Below are positions 12,365 through 24,303 of a stretch of 64,000 bases of DNA, piece after piece. Numbering within the stretch: the stretch's first letter is position 1; each line of letters begins with the position of its first letter. The notes under the pieces were generated by a model that saw only the letters and a program-made list of their open reading frames with translations, did not search any database and had not been told where the DNA came from. The stretch covers positions 62,001-126,000 of the forward strand of contig JAQFVV010000947.1 of assembly GCA_028023455.1 (NCBI GenBank). The letters are read 5' to 3'. The position numbers and the translations under genes are program-made. Source of the stretch: Epiperipatus broadwayi. Taxonomy: Eukaryota > Onychophora > Udeonychophora > Euonychophora > Peripatidae.

Positions 12365-12739
12365 AAATAAGTTAATAATATTAATAAACCAATAAGCTGA
12401 TACACATGCACTTTGCAGATGTCACAATATAAATGAATACTCCCACTTTTTCAAACCCAAGATAAAGTCTTTAAGAAAATATAGAATGAATCACCTATAT
12501 TTTCGACCCAACCGTATATGTATGGGCAAATCTGAAGTGTTTGGGTCGAAAATATAGGTGATTCATTCTATATTTTCTTAAAGACTTTATCTTGGGTTTG
12601 AAAAAGTGGGAGTATTCATTTATATTGTGACATTTGCAAAGCGCATGCGTATCAGCTTATTGGCTTATTAATATTATAGATTATAGAAAACATTGTGCTA
12701 TATAAAAAATAAATGACTTGTTTAAATAAGTTAATAATA
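12365..12739 (+). mobile_element. Foldback retroelement-like insertion, family FB, copy 1
   Basis: Two long arms, about 12381-12511 and 12541-12677, are near-perfect reverse complements around a 29-nt loop. A tail follows, AACATTGTGCTATATAAAAA then AATAAATGACTTG. The whole is flanked by the 16-bp direct repeat AAATAAGTTAATAATA at 12365-12380 and 12724-12739. Copies at 18440-18645 (partial) and 46390-46641 share the arm motif TATTCATTTATA, the GCATGTGC/GCATGCG-AGCTTA segment and the tail. Long duplications plus a unique 3' tail argue for retrotransposition rather than cut-and-paste. No protein is encoded. Confidence 0.75.
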
Positions 12740-12870
12740 AATTATATATTATGCATTCTTAACACAGGTATATATTTAAATGTGTACACAAACAATATAT
12801 AAGAATTGAAATTTTTAAATATTTTATATACTACTTTGATGTTAACTCATAGTGTAACTACCTACATATA

Positions 12871-12968
12871 ACTGAAGTGCTCTCTAGGTACAGCATATGA
12901 CAATAAGAGTGTATTCTCTTTTGCCTTTAAAATGTATCATCATATGTTATAGCTAGAGGGCACTTCAA
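12871..12968. repeat. Short foldback (MITE-like) element
   Basis: Imperfect inverted repeat: ACTGAAGTGCTCTCTAGGTA (12871 onwards) with the complement of TAGCTAGAGGGCACTTCAAT near 12949-12968, spaced by about 35 nt. Target duplications are not evident. Confidence 0.5.
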
Positions 12969-12969
12969 T

Positions 12970-14803
12970 TTACCTTATCCAGATTAGCTCAGTCTCAAGG
13001 TCTGGGAGACAATGTCTATTGGGAGAATGAAGCTGAGGCTATCTTACAAAGAAATGTCATTTATATATTTATAATTTCCTTATCTGCCCTATGAATCTTA
13101 TTTTATTTCTTCTAGAGATATACGGTCATGAATATCAGTAAGCTTTTATAAATAATAACCCAGAAATTATAAGAATCTCATAATTTAAATAAATACACAA
13201 GTTATAGCTTAAATTTTAATATTTATTAATACACATATATATTAATATCACAAACATATGACTCATTCATTCTGATACATATACATATATTATCAAAGCA
13301 CACATTCACGAAAGAGTGAAACTATGCATCAGAGTTGTATTTATAAAACAATTTAATCTATTTTCTAATTACTGTCTTTAAGTTGGAATAAAGCACATAT
13401 TTCTTAATTTATTATTATATGTTCACTTAATATATAGAGAAAAAATCAAAGTTACCTCATTTGAAAGTGAACATTCACATGTTTAAGGCCGATGATCTGT
13501 AAGTTTACATTATTACAATGGTGATTGTTTTAGCGAGAGTTGTCAGTCTGAAAGATGATGAAAGATTCCAAACATTTACACATATGATAATTCATCCTAG
13601 AAGTGTTAGGTAGATGATTCAAAATTGAAGGCATGAACATTCTTGTTGTTTGGAGCTTTGCTATCACTTCACTTGCTTGAAATAGATGGCAAAATCTCCA
13701 TAGACAAAGATCATCATGGTAGGCAGGTCACAACAGCTGTATACTGGCCAGTTTGATGAATCCCAACACACGATTCTTTTACCCCAGCATTTTTATGGGA
13801 TCCATTCCTATTCATTTTTATTAATTAATCCAATCAGTTTATCAAAATTTAATTTCCATGCTTCTTTCTCTCTGTAATGGTCTTTTCTGAATCACTACAA
13901 AATCAACATCAAAAAAATATAGTTCTTTTCTTTTTAACTCTCTTTCACCTCACTTTTTTTTCAATCCATATGCCAATAACCATATCTCAGAAATGCTTTT
14001 AGCTTCTATTGTTTCAAAATACTAAACTGGCCAGTTCTTGGAATTCTGATGACAAGGGTCATTAACAGAAATTGCCCTTGGCACAACCTGAAGTTCCTTT
14101 TATTACTCTCCAGCCTTATACTTTCATTTGCTTTCATTAAGAAACATGCACTACAAATGACATTATTTAAATAATTATAACTTACAATAATAAACAACAA
14201 AAATATATAAACAAAAAAAATATAAAATACAATTCCGCACATAACCGCTTCTCTTCATCTTCACATACAAATCTATCTGTTAGTAATTAATTCAAAGCTA
14301 CATCACAACATGTGTAATAAATATATATGTATACATTCATGCTTTTAAATGGTTAATGTATTTCATTCACACTCTTTTGAAACAGGGTTCGAATGTATAT
14401 CTACAAATTTTCTCACATCTATTAATTCAATCCATAATAATAATCACAATAAACACTCTTTTATACTCATTATTGCTTTTACTTCCTTTAGTACTCATAT
14501 TTGCACCCAGCTTGGAAAAAAATTAGAGGGGAGTTTTTAAGAATTTTACAGATTATGACAGAGTTATCATGAAGTTATAACTGAAGGCAAGAGAGTCTAA
14601 GTCTAGTTGCTGCTACTAGTTTACTATGGCAGAGTTTGTATTCACATGAAAGTAAATGACCTGCTTTATGTGTTCTCCATAGCCCTTATTGTATACTAGC
14701 AGTATACCTGAATTTTATCAAATTCTAGACTAAAGGGAGCTGATTGTAGTCCAACAATTACCAGATTATACTTTTCCTAAAGATGAAATAAACCAGTCTA
14801 CAG
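12970..14803. other. Noncoding DNA with unclassified old repeat
   Basis: The stretch 13620-13830 is less AT-rich and looks like an old interspersed repeat that I cannot classify. The rest shows nothing assignable. Confidence 0.35.
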
Positions 14804-14933
14804 TTTAGAAAGGACCAGCTTTCTCAGAAAATCCATCAACTTGCTGAAGAATTAGTTTATGCATATACTGATTTATCTAGCTGCAGAGAGAGCACAGATA
14901 AAGGTACTGCATCAGATATAGGGAGTACAGCTG
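14804..14933 (+). CDS. Candidate internal exon (43 codons), unrecognised gene
   Basis: An open, compositionally balanced stretch begins after CAGTCTACAG (AG at 14802-14803) and ends at CTG followed by GTAAGTT, a near-ideal 5' splice site (14934). The translation includes KDQLSQKIHQLAEELVYAY and TDLSSCRESTDKGTASDIG. It looks like a helical segment with a charged Ser/Thr-rich end, which is unlike the surrounding AT-rich noise. The exon would end in phase 1. Upstream the frame is closed by a stop just before the AG, as expected for an internal exon. The acceptor polypyrimidine tract is weak. I do not recognise the protein. RNA evidence would settle it. Confidence 0.45.
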
Positions 14934-14939
14934 GTAAGT

Positions 14940-17241
14940 TATTTTATAGAATTTTTTAGTGAAAATGGCAGTGTAATTTTTACATTACAGTTTTTTTTTC
15001 AATTAAACAACTTTATTCAACAAAAAATAAGGATGTATTTTCAGTATGTTTTATATAAAAAAAGGAAACTCCAAAAAGTTTTCTAAATTGGAAAAATTAA
15101 TCAAGAGTAACTTGTTAAAAAGAAAAAAACCTTTATGAAAGACTGTCAGATAATTAATAATCCTTTTTTTAGAAAAAGGTAAAAAAAAAATATTTTTTTA
15201 AAAAAAATAAAAAATTTTTTTTAATAGCTTTAATTGATATCATCTATATTTTTATGTATGCATGCATCATATGTGTGCATTTATGTGAAAAATATATTTT
15301 TAATAAATCTATTATTTTGACAAATTAAAATATCATATGATATAAACATCAGTAGGCACACATTTTTGTGGATACCCACATATCTATGTGAAAACAGTCA
15401 TTATTTATGTATCATTAAAATGTGATAACTTATTTTATTATTATTATTATTATTATTATATACCAATGGCCATATATTATGACACATCTGTGTGCTTACA
15501 TAGATACATGTTTAGTCGACACATATATTAAAATTAATCATATTTTTTATTATTATATGGCAATTCAAATATGCTCATAAATTATTATACCACACATATA
15601 TGTGTTTATATGTATGTTATAGGCAAATCTATTGAAACCAATTATAAATTACAATGTAATAGTGGATTTCTTTTTTGTATTAATCAAAATGAGAAGACTT
15701 AATTGATATGTTTGGCCATATTCTGCAGGCCTTTATTTCATTTTAATTATAATTAATAAACTGATATTTCATTGTTAAAGTTATTCCAGCAAATTTACTC
15801 AATCCTGAATAGTTTTAGAATATTATATGTTAGGATTATATCTCTTTTTGCAGTAATAGTTATAGTGTTAGTTCCTGAGCTAGATTCATGCATAATGGTC
15901 TGTTATATAAATGGGATTTATCTTTAGTGTTTTTGAACATTCACTTGATGATGATCCTTCATTGGTACAAAGGTGATATCTTTTAAAATCCATGCACTAC
16001 ATTTAGTCTAATATTTATTTAAAATTAAGTTTATAGTTGGACAGTACATTAATGGTGCTATTGATGATGATCAGCATGTTTTAGTATCCCAACATAATTT
16101 TTTTGTTGATGTATTCTTATGGATTAGCACTTAAGTTGGTGCATCCAAATTATTGTCCAAATAATCTGTCCCAAGCTGGAAAGGGCTAAATAATTAGCCT
16201 GGTCTATGCTAGACCCATTTTAAATCTAGTACAGGATTGACTGTTGATTTATTTTTATTGTTGATCATTCCTAGTGATGAATGATTATTACTTTTGTGTA
16301 ATCCTGGTGAACTTATACTCATTTATAGTTAGTAGTGTGCTAATCACTCATGCTCATTCTTTTTTATATTTAAATTTATATATCTATTTCTATTTGGGGA
16401 TGGTGATTGTTTTCCATCTCCTTATATTCAGCCATAATGAGTCTGTATCATTACAATATATACATGTATATGCATATTACTGTGAACAAAATATTTAAAA
16501 TATAGAAAATGTATGTTTTTTCATTATTTTCTACCTTTTTTGTATATATTTATTTACTATTTTTTTCAAGCACAGTTTGGTGCAATAATGATATAAAAAA
16601 TATTTTCATATATTTTAAGCTGCGAAGGATGTTTTTTTTTTTTAATCTTACAATTATTTAAGAAATTATTAGTCAAATTCTGTAAGGATACAATAACTTT
16701 GTAATTGGGGAAAAATTATAATTCAATTTAATATCTTAAAACAATCCGATCAGAATATGATTCTTAACTGAAGAATAAAGTAGTGAAGAAACTATAATAA
16801 TTCTCACATATCATGTGAGTATTATTGTAAGTGTATGCCTTAGTACCTATAGAGAAGTACTCTATTTTACAATAAATTATTTAAAATAGCTATATAATAT
16901 ATACATATCTGTATTTAATACTTTTACAAAAATAGTAATTATTATGACTATGGTGATTTGAATGAGTTAACTTCTTTTTAAAAGTTATCCGAAAGAAAAA
17001 AGACTTTCTTCTAAAACAATATTTGTTTATAAATAAAAATATTAATAACAAAATATGTGTAATTTTCAATTTTAGGATCTTTTTGCTTGCAAAGTTTGAT
17101 CTATTATATTTTTTTCTTTGCAATAAATCTACACGTTAAAAAAAATCAAATTTTAATTATTAGCTTTTGATCAGTCTATAATATAATCTACTTTATCAAA
17201 CACAATTTTTTGTAATTCAAAAAGTAATAGAATTTACAAAT
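14940..17241. other. AT-rich noncoding DNA
   Basis: Contains an ATT trinucleotide run near 15440 and an old mixed-composition repeat at about 16020-16240 that I cannot classify. No gene is seen. Confidence 0.45.
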
Positions 17242-17373
17242 AAACTTTACATTTAGTCAAGCATTTGTGGTCGAGAGGTCAGCGACAGCTGCTTTACAAG
17301 CAGTTGTCCCGGGTTAGCGGGTTCGCTTCTCGGCTGATGCTATGACACATGAGAAAAAAAAACTTTACATTTA
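17242..17373 (+). mobile_element. tRNA-derived SINE with 14-bp target duplication
   Basis: The body 17256-17359 has GTGGTCGAGAGGTCAGCGAC (A-box side), GCTGCTTTACAAGCAG (anticodon arm with TAC in the loop) and GGGTTCGCTTCTCGG (B box and T arm), then GATGCTATGACACATGAG and an A-run. The repeat AAACTTTACATTTA flanks it at 17242-17255 and 17360-17373. It is better preserved than the sister copy at 8398-8537. Confidence 0.85.
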
Positions 17374-17374
17374 T

Positions 17375-18439
17375 TTATCACTGACATTAAATAGTATCTG
17401 TTTTTTTTTTAATCCATTTAGAAAACAATCAAGTTTACAATAGACACATTAAGCTTAAATCCTTGATACAAAAATATTTTACAGTATTACAAAAAAAAAA
17501 AAAAAATAGCACTTAAATTGCATTTTAAATATTTATAATTTGAATTAACAATACGTTTGGAGGAATGTATTAGAATATGTACAACACAGATGTAATTCAT
17601 ATCAGAGAATCAATTGTCTAATTGTTGCATAAGAATAAATTTAAACAATATTTTCCAACATTATCTGTGCAAAATATCTGGTGATTTGGCAAATTTATCA
17701 TAACAATACTTTTTATTGTTAATTCATTATTATTATTTCTTCTTTATTCTTTTTTCTATTTATATGTACAGTTATACCCTCTTGTATATATACCTAAATC
17801 TCTAAATTTTATATACAGTTATACTCAGGATCACTTCCAAATAAATACAATTTAGTTCCAGTGTGTATTTTGCCTGAATTTAGAAAGTTATTTTATTCTT
17901 TAAGTACTACTGCTGTGATTAAAGCTTTAGCACCTTCTGGATATAATTTTAGGATATTGTCAATTTTTTTAGAATATTTATCATAAAGCAAGAGTATTTT
18001 TGATTCAAACAAAAAAGATTAACATTAGGTAGGATATATAACAGAATGATTTTATATCTCCAGATCTTTTTATAATAGTTTTATAAGGAAATATGTTGTG
18101 AATTAAAAAAGAAAACAAATAAATAAATAAAGATTAATTTAGTCAAATTGAATTTACTCATAATGCAGTTGTTTTATAAATAATTCTTCAAAATAAAAAT
18201 AAAGCCAAAAAATATTCCAAAACAAATGAAGTAAAATCCAATGGGGTTCTAAAAAAGAAATAAATAAATATTAGTAATAATGTATTAGAAAAGTTAACAC
18301 CTATGACTATCTTAATTAAATTATTAAGTGATGAAAAAAGTAATGAATAAAATGTATATACTTGATTGAATTTACTGTAATTTAATTTAAAGTAATGCAA
18401 TTTAAAGTGATTGCTTAACACCTTCATGCTCTCATTTCC
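17375..18439. other. AT-rich noncoding DNA
   Basis: No assignable feature. Confidence 0.5.
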
Positions 18440-18645
18440 ATATGCTTAAGATTTGCCCATACATAAATGTTTGGGTCGAATAATAGGTGGATTCATTCCA
18501 TTCTTTCTAAAATAATATATCTTGTGTCCGGAAAAAGTGAGAGTATTCATTTATAATTTATCTTTAAAGTGCATGTGCATTGGCTTAATCGCTAATTTCA
18601 CTATTACAGTATTAAAACATAATGCTATATAAAATAATATCTCAT
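18440..18645 (+). mobile_element. Foldback family FB, copy 2 (single arm)
   Basis: Starts within the loop (AGATTTGCCCATACATAAAT), continues with TTTGGGTCGAATAATAGG, GAGTATTCATTTATAA and GTGCATGTGCATTGGCTTAA, then the shared tail CATAATGCTATATAAAATAA. It corresponds to the right arm and tail of 12365-12739, but its loop reads in the opposite orientation relative to the tail. Without the left arm it is 5'-truncated. Confidence 0.65.
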
Positions 18646-19084
18646 TGTAATAAATAGTGTATTTATATAGCATTTTACTACATATGTAATATAGAGAAGG
18701 GAATAAACTTCCAGTTGTGTGTTTTCATAAATTTACATGCACCCACCCATAAGCATTTATTTTAAAAGCATAATTGTGCCACTTATGTTTAGAATTAGAA
18801 ATTTTTTAAAGTAGCTTTTGTTATAAGGAAATATATCTTCTCTCTGTGGTTATTTATTGGCTTGAGTGTTGTATATTTAATACTAGATGAGCAATATACA
18901 GATGTTTCCACAATTAAATATGGTTCCACAATTAAATATGTAAATATATATATATTAAAATTATATATATATATATATATAAATATATATATATTAAAAT
19001 TAACAAGAAAATAAAAAAACAAAAGGCATGAACCAAAAAATAAATAAGTATCACTGTCATCATTAAAAAATTAAAATACTGAAT

Positions 19085-19190
19085 TGAAACTGAGCTAAAC
19101 ACATTGCTAGAAGATATAATGATATTTTAAACTGGATTTGAATGGTTGTTAAAGAATTAGAATAAGACTACAATCATATAAGATTAAATA
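19085..19190 (+). pseudogene. RTE LINE 3'-end relic
   Basis: CACATTGCTAGAAGATATAA and ATTTTAAACTGGATTTGAAT align with the GHIARRN segment of the better copy at about 41740-41800. It is only a short fragment. Confidence 0.5.
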
Positions 19191-19542
19191 TAAAACTATG
19201 TGAAGTAATGTGAAATAATGAATCAAAAAAACTTAATTAAACTTGAGATCTGCTCATAATGTTAAAAAAATGATTAGTCTCTGATCATTTATTTTACCTA
19301 ATGATTTTTAAATACAATGAAATGCATTGTTTTGCATATGCATATATGTCACTGTGATGTTTTTGAAGAATAAAATAAGTGATAGTATGGCTTTGTTAAA
19401 GTCTGAATTGATGCTCAAATCTTATCTTTTAGAAAATAAAAATACAGAAATATATTTTACTCTTTAATAATGACAACTGTGTATGTTTGCTTTTCTATTC
19501 TAATACATCTAAATGATAATGCAATTTTATTCCTATCCCCAG

Positions 19543-19661
19543 ATGTATTTTGGTATTTTGCCTTTATCAATGCAGACATGGGTTCAGTAAATGAAAATGA
19601 AATTTTTCTTAATCTTACAGTAGATGTTAATACAGCAGGAAAGAACAAATGTTATTGTTAA
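19543..19661 (+). CDS. Weak candidate exon with stop codon
   Basis: A pyrimidine-rich tract ending TTCCTATCCCCAG (19530-19542) precedes an open frame of about 39 residues, including FWYFAFINADMGSVNENEIF and ending NKCYC-stop. The acceptor looks good and its phase would accept the donor at 14934 (G|AT gives Asp). A GTAAAT at 19587 could instead serve as donor. The opposite strand is also open here, so coding status is doubtful, and no polyadenylation signal is obvious. Confidence 0.22.
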
Positions 19662-19664
19662 TGT

Positions 19665-20544
19665 AGTAAATTTTTAGAGTCATGTGATGTTATAATGAGA
19701 TTAACATTCTTAACAAAATCTACATCATATTACAATCATATACTTTTTATTGCCAGCATAGAAATACTCTACTATATATAGATGCCTGTTTTATGATTAC
19801 GTATTGGATGGTTATCATTATAGGCTATAATTTCACTATCTGAAAAAATCCTACGATTGCTTATTACCTGATCTTCATTCAAGCATTAGATCCTAACTGT
19901 GATAGGTAACTACTCTAAGAATTATTAAAATTATATTTAACAAATACCAAAATATTAATTTTAAAATGAAAGAAAAAATTTAAAAAATATATTCGGAAAT
20001 TAAAAGTAAAAATTAATGCTAAAAATCTTTAATGATTTACAAACGTATGCATAACAAACAAGTTCTTTCAATAACTTCAATTTTAATACAATTTATAACG
20101 CTTTAAATAGTATTACTAATTTTTATTTGCCAAAGAAATACTTTTGTTTCTGTGAAATTTTTCACCAATTAAATTTTAGCAATTTAAGTTAATTGAATTT
20201 TTTTTTCAATAATTAAAATCCTTTTATTTATTTGCTGTTGATATTTAATGTATTTAACATTGCTTTTAAAGGTTAAGACCTTATTACAAATTTATTTTAT
20301 AATATTGTCTTTATAACATTATTATTTAATTAAATGATTATTTCTGGGGAATTTTGTTTGAGTCCGTAGAACCGACAGAGTCTGCTACACCATTGCCTGA
20401 AGCTATGCAGGACTATAACAAAATAAAAATATTTTTAGGGTTAAATCATTCTTTCAACATTAGTAATTAGTAATGACTAATTATGAGGGTTTTATTTGGC
20501 AAATTCATCCTTACAGTCATTAACTAAAAGGTCAGGATTTATTA
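19665..20544. other. AT-rich noncoding DNA
   Basis: Nothing assignable. A short mixed-composition segment near 20360-20420 may be the first trace of the PLE fragment. Confidence 0.4.
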
Positions 20545-20992
20545 TAAATCACAACCATTTATAAAGACTTTAGCTGGTGAATTTAAAGTCGGCTTTCACA
20601 CTCCCTTTAATACTAACAGACTGATTAATAATTCAAAGGACAGAATGGATCCATCTCAGGAACCCCAGGTTGTATACAGCATTTCATGCTCTCAGGCTGT
20701 ATGCAGAGCCACATACTATGGGGAAACCAAGGCCACTGTCCATAATAAAGCTACTCAACACATGTATATGTATATAAGAGCAAAAACAAATAATGATAAC
20801 TTCTCAATATTTTTTGAACATGAGAAGCAGGCTGGTCATGTGTTTGAACTCTGCAACCCCAAGATAGTGTGCTCCAAAGCCAACAATTGTAAAAGAAAGA
20901 TCAAGGAGGCTTATTTTATTATCAATGATAACAATGCCATCAATAGACTCGACACGTGTTTTGCTATTTCAAGAAAATGGACAAATTAATTT
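20545..20992 (+). pseudogene. PLE-1 GIY-YIG endonuclease fragment
   Basis: A continuous frame from about 20560 reads FKVGFHTPFNTNRLINNSKD, then from 20645 a 114-residue endonuclease domain. VVYSISC and YYGET are the GIY and YIG-type motifs, followed by an HMY/R segment, FEHEKQAGHVFEL, KRKIKEAYF and a terminal KWTN. The same segments occur in the two PLE-1 copies at 26-31 kb. It is 5'-truncated with no reverse transcriptase. About 70 nt after the stop, ATGAATATGAGAGAAAACC corresponds to the PLE-1 pseudo-LTR start. This domain nicks target DNA in endonuclease-bearing PLEs; here it is only a relic. Confidence 0.85.
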
Positions 20993-20999
20993 GCATACA

Positions 21000-23389
21000 C
21001 ATTTGCATACATTATTGTTTAGTAACATTACAGCAATGGTTTATAACCTATATTGGCCATGAATATGAGAGAAAACCTCAAATGTACTAGGCCTAGATTA
21101 ATTTAATTTAATGGTTTTTGTTACTACTGACAGCTTCTTCTTCAGTGGGTTAAATCACTTATATATGCTATAAATCTTGAAATTTATTTTTGAAATTAGT
21201 AAATCTAGCATAAATAACAGGAGCAGAATGGATGCTACATGCATTTTATAAACTGCTTTAAGTTTCAGCCAAACCATAACTAACTATTTATTTAAATCTT
21301 TTTTTCTTTCAGATTAATTAAATGATCCATATCAATCAATGGTAAATCATAGGATCAGAAGCTATAAATAATGACATTTATATCATATTTACTCATGTTT
21401 TCATTTTTATAGACGATATATCAACATTCTCTTGTTCAATACAAATTAACCTAACATTATTCATTTGCTCTTAAGTTTAACATATGGAATAAAATGAAAG
21501 ATTGGAATAGATGGCGCTTTGAAAATTTAACAATATTCTGATTTATTTCAAATAATATTAATAGTTGTGTACTTTTTTTGTTTGAAAAGTGTAGTATATA
21601 AAAAATCAAACTCATCATCTCATAATAAATATACATTGAGTATGGATACGTGTTCATTATAAAGACTATAATTAACCATGATTTTCAATATTTTTGATAA
21701 AGTCCATCTTGTGTTTAACAATTCTTTGTGGAACTTAGTTTTTTTTGTTAAAAAATGGGCTTCTTCTTTGGTGATTTTTCACCGATTTTGATATTTGTGA
21801 TTAAATAAATGTCAATAGTCTTTTTATGCTATGTTGATTACAAAGACATTTTCTATTTTTTTATCTTATATACCTTAAAGTTCTACATTTTGCAAAAATA
21901 TTTTTTCACATTTAGTAATTTATTTGCATATATTATTCCTAGAGATTTTTTACATGTTATAATATGTTCTAGTTAGTAATCTTAGTTTTCTAAATGTATT
22001 ATCATCTGATAATTACTGATGGTCCAGATTACTATAAATGATGCTAGAATAGAGAGTTACTCTTGTTTCATTATATTTGTATAAATAAGTTTTATATTGA
22101 CCTTTTGTGATCATATAAAATTTCTTGAAGTATATATCCATTTAGTAAATTATTATTGCTATCGTAATTTCAGAAATGATATTTTTAAATCATCAGTTAT
22201 TAATCACAAAAACTTGTTTTTGGATACTTTTCTAAAATAATTTATTAAAAATAAAATATATTTTACTTTTGAAGCTAAATCTTTCTGTGTTTTGAAACTC
22301 CTGGTATGTAATATTTGCAAAGAAATGTTTTTGATAAAATTTGGCTGTCATGTTTTCTTTGAATGTAGGCTCCTCATGACATTTATATTGGGATAAAGAA
22401 GATCTCAATTCTCAACTTTTGAATACGTGTTGATAGTATCCAATCCCATTATTTTATCTGTACTATATTGCTATTAATATTTTTATTGAATTTCAATGAC
22501 CTACTGAATTGTTTATTACTTAGAAGTTTTAAAAATTATAATCATTAAAAGTACCAGAGCTTGGTTATGATCTATGAATCACAAATTCCAGATTCTTCCA
22601 CTTTACTCCTGCATTAAACTATGCAGGAAGCTACTACAATGATCTTGGACTGCAAACATATTTTTGCTTTATGCAGATTTTAGAGTTAATGGCTCCTTTA
22701 TCAAAGCTCAAACAGTAACTTTTAGTACACAACTGTGTCACATGATCTAAAAACTAACCACTCATTTTTGTTATATTGGGTGGAAATGATCACATTTTTA
22801 TATAAATGAAGTGGAATAAATACTTTATAGATGAAATAATCCCAAAAGAAACCATTAGAAAAAATTTGATCAAAAATCTCTAGTTCTTAATTTTGTAAGA
22901 TATGGATAAAAATTTCTTTTAAATTAAGAAGAATGGTCTAAAAATTAATGATCTTATAAAACTCTCATTGATAAAAGATCACAAAAAAAATTATAAAAAA
23001 AATATGGTAATATGAAAATCAGACTATTTTCATTGACTATTGTTTATTAACATCCCATGGTAGGTAATTTTCTAATATGAAAATATAACAGATATTTCCA
23101 CATATTTAGATATTTAAAGAATTACATCTGTATAAAACTATTAATTTACAATGGCAAACAGTGAAAGGTTGTTATTTTTTTTTTTCTTAAACTGTAAATA
23201 AATATTGTAGTACTTTAATTACAGTTTACTATTTTCATTGTGTACTGTCTATTAACATTGATGGTAATTTTTCCAATATGAAAATGTAACATATTTTTAC
23301 ATATTTAAATGTTTAAACAATATTTAAAATTATTAATATATATATTTATTTATAAAAAATAATATACATTATTTTCAATTTTATACAAT

Positions 23390-23430
<41 letters not shown>

Positions 23431-24210
23431 TTCAAGTAAAGTATGACAACTGGAATTGTATAGAGTGCCACGGCATTTACACATTGCCAAAAGTGGGCAT
23501 CCACGTATGAAATACTTAGATTTTCACACATTTTCTAGGCATTCTATAAAATGCAAAAAGGAAAATTGGTAAAGTATAAAATACTTCCAGCAATAATGTT
23601 TGTCCTTTCATTTTATTATCTTTTTTCTCTCTTATAATTGGAAAGGCTCTAACAATTTTCAGTGCTGATTATATATATATATGATATAAAGAAATTCCAC
23701 TTTTATTGTTAAAAGGAGATTGCCTTGACAACAGTTTAAAATTGTTGGTCGTTATTAATATAAGGATTGTCTAAGTGTTGACTGTTTTTTAATTGTATAT
23801 ATGTATGTAAGTATGTACATTGTGTACACCATATATGCCTAGTAAACAAAAATTAAATATCTATATAATTTTTTATTTGATTTACAAGCACAGTATTCAC
23901 ATTTAATTTTAATCAGAAGAGATTTACACTTTACACATATCTGCTGTAATATTGTTTTAATATTTCAGTGCTAAGCATCTTTGCCAAAATATAGTCATTA
24001 AGTTCAAAAATAAAACTGGAAATATTTTCTCTGGATATAAAGCAATATTAGTACCAATTTATTACATTTGACTAATGAAATTATCATAGTTGGTTTAAAA
24101 CTATAGTTAAATAATTTTGAAATAATGAAAATAATTTTAAATATTTTATTTAATGTTATACATCAAATTAATTTTTTTAATATCTTTTTCCTATATATAT
24201 TGTCTTCAAG
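21000..24210. other. AT-rich noncoding DNA
   Basis: Includes eroded PLE-1 terminal sequence (about 21060-21110) and TA/GT microsatellites at about 23390-23430. A good acceptor-like site near 22365 is followed by only 17 open codons, so I did not call an exon. Confidence 0.4.
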
Positions 24211-24303
24211 GGCTGATGTCATAACAAATCCACCTGTTCTTTTCACAACTTGGGATTCAAATGTTAACAAAATAAGAACTGAACATTTTTCAGATTTTAT
24301 CAG
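24211..24303 (+). CDS. Candidate internal exon (93 nt)
   Basis: A strong acceptor context (pyrimidine tract, then TGTCTTCAAG ending at 24210) and a usable donor CAG|GTTTGC at 24304 bound an open 93-nt segment. It encodes ADVITNPPVLFTTWDS followed by NVNKIRTEHFSDFI. It starts and ends in phase 2, so it is a symmetrical exon. It splices in frame onto the candidate terminal exon at 25116 to give SDFI-R-FDPNLEF. I do not recognise the protein. Confidence 0.45.

Noticed and set aside
12504-12560. Hammerhead in the FB loop (CTGAAG ... GTCGAAAA)
   Set aside because: The core is incomplete and the segment between the two core parts does not form a hairpin.
13620-13830. Possible exon or zinc-finger gene fragment
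   Set aside because: No continuous frame or cysteine/histidine spacing is present; it looks like an unclassified repeat.
17256-17359. Functional tRNA-Val(TAC)-like gene
   Set aside because: The loop contains TAC, but extra bases lie before the T arm and the 3' side carries SINE tail and duplication.
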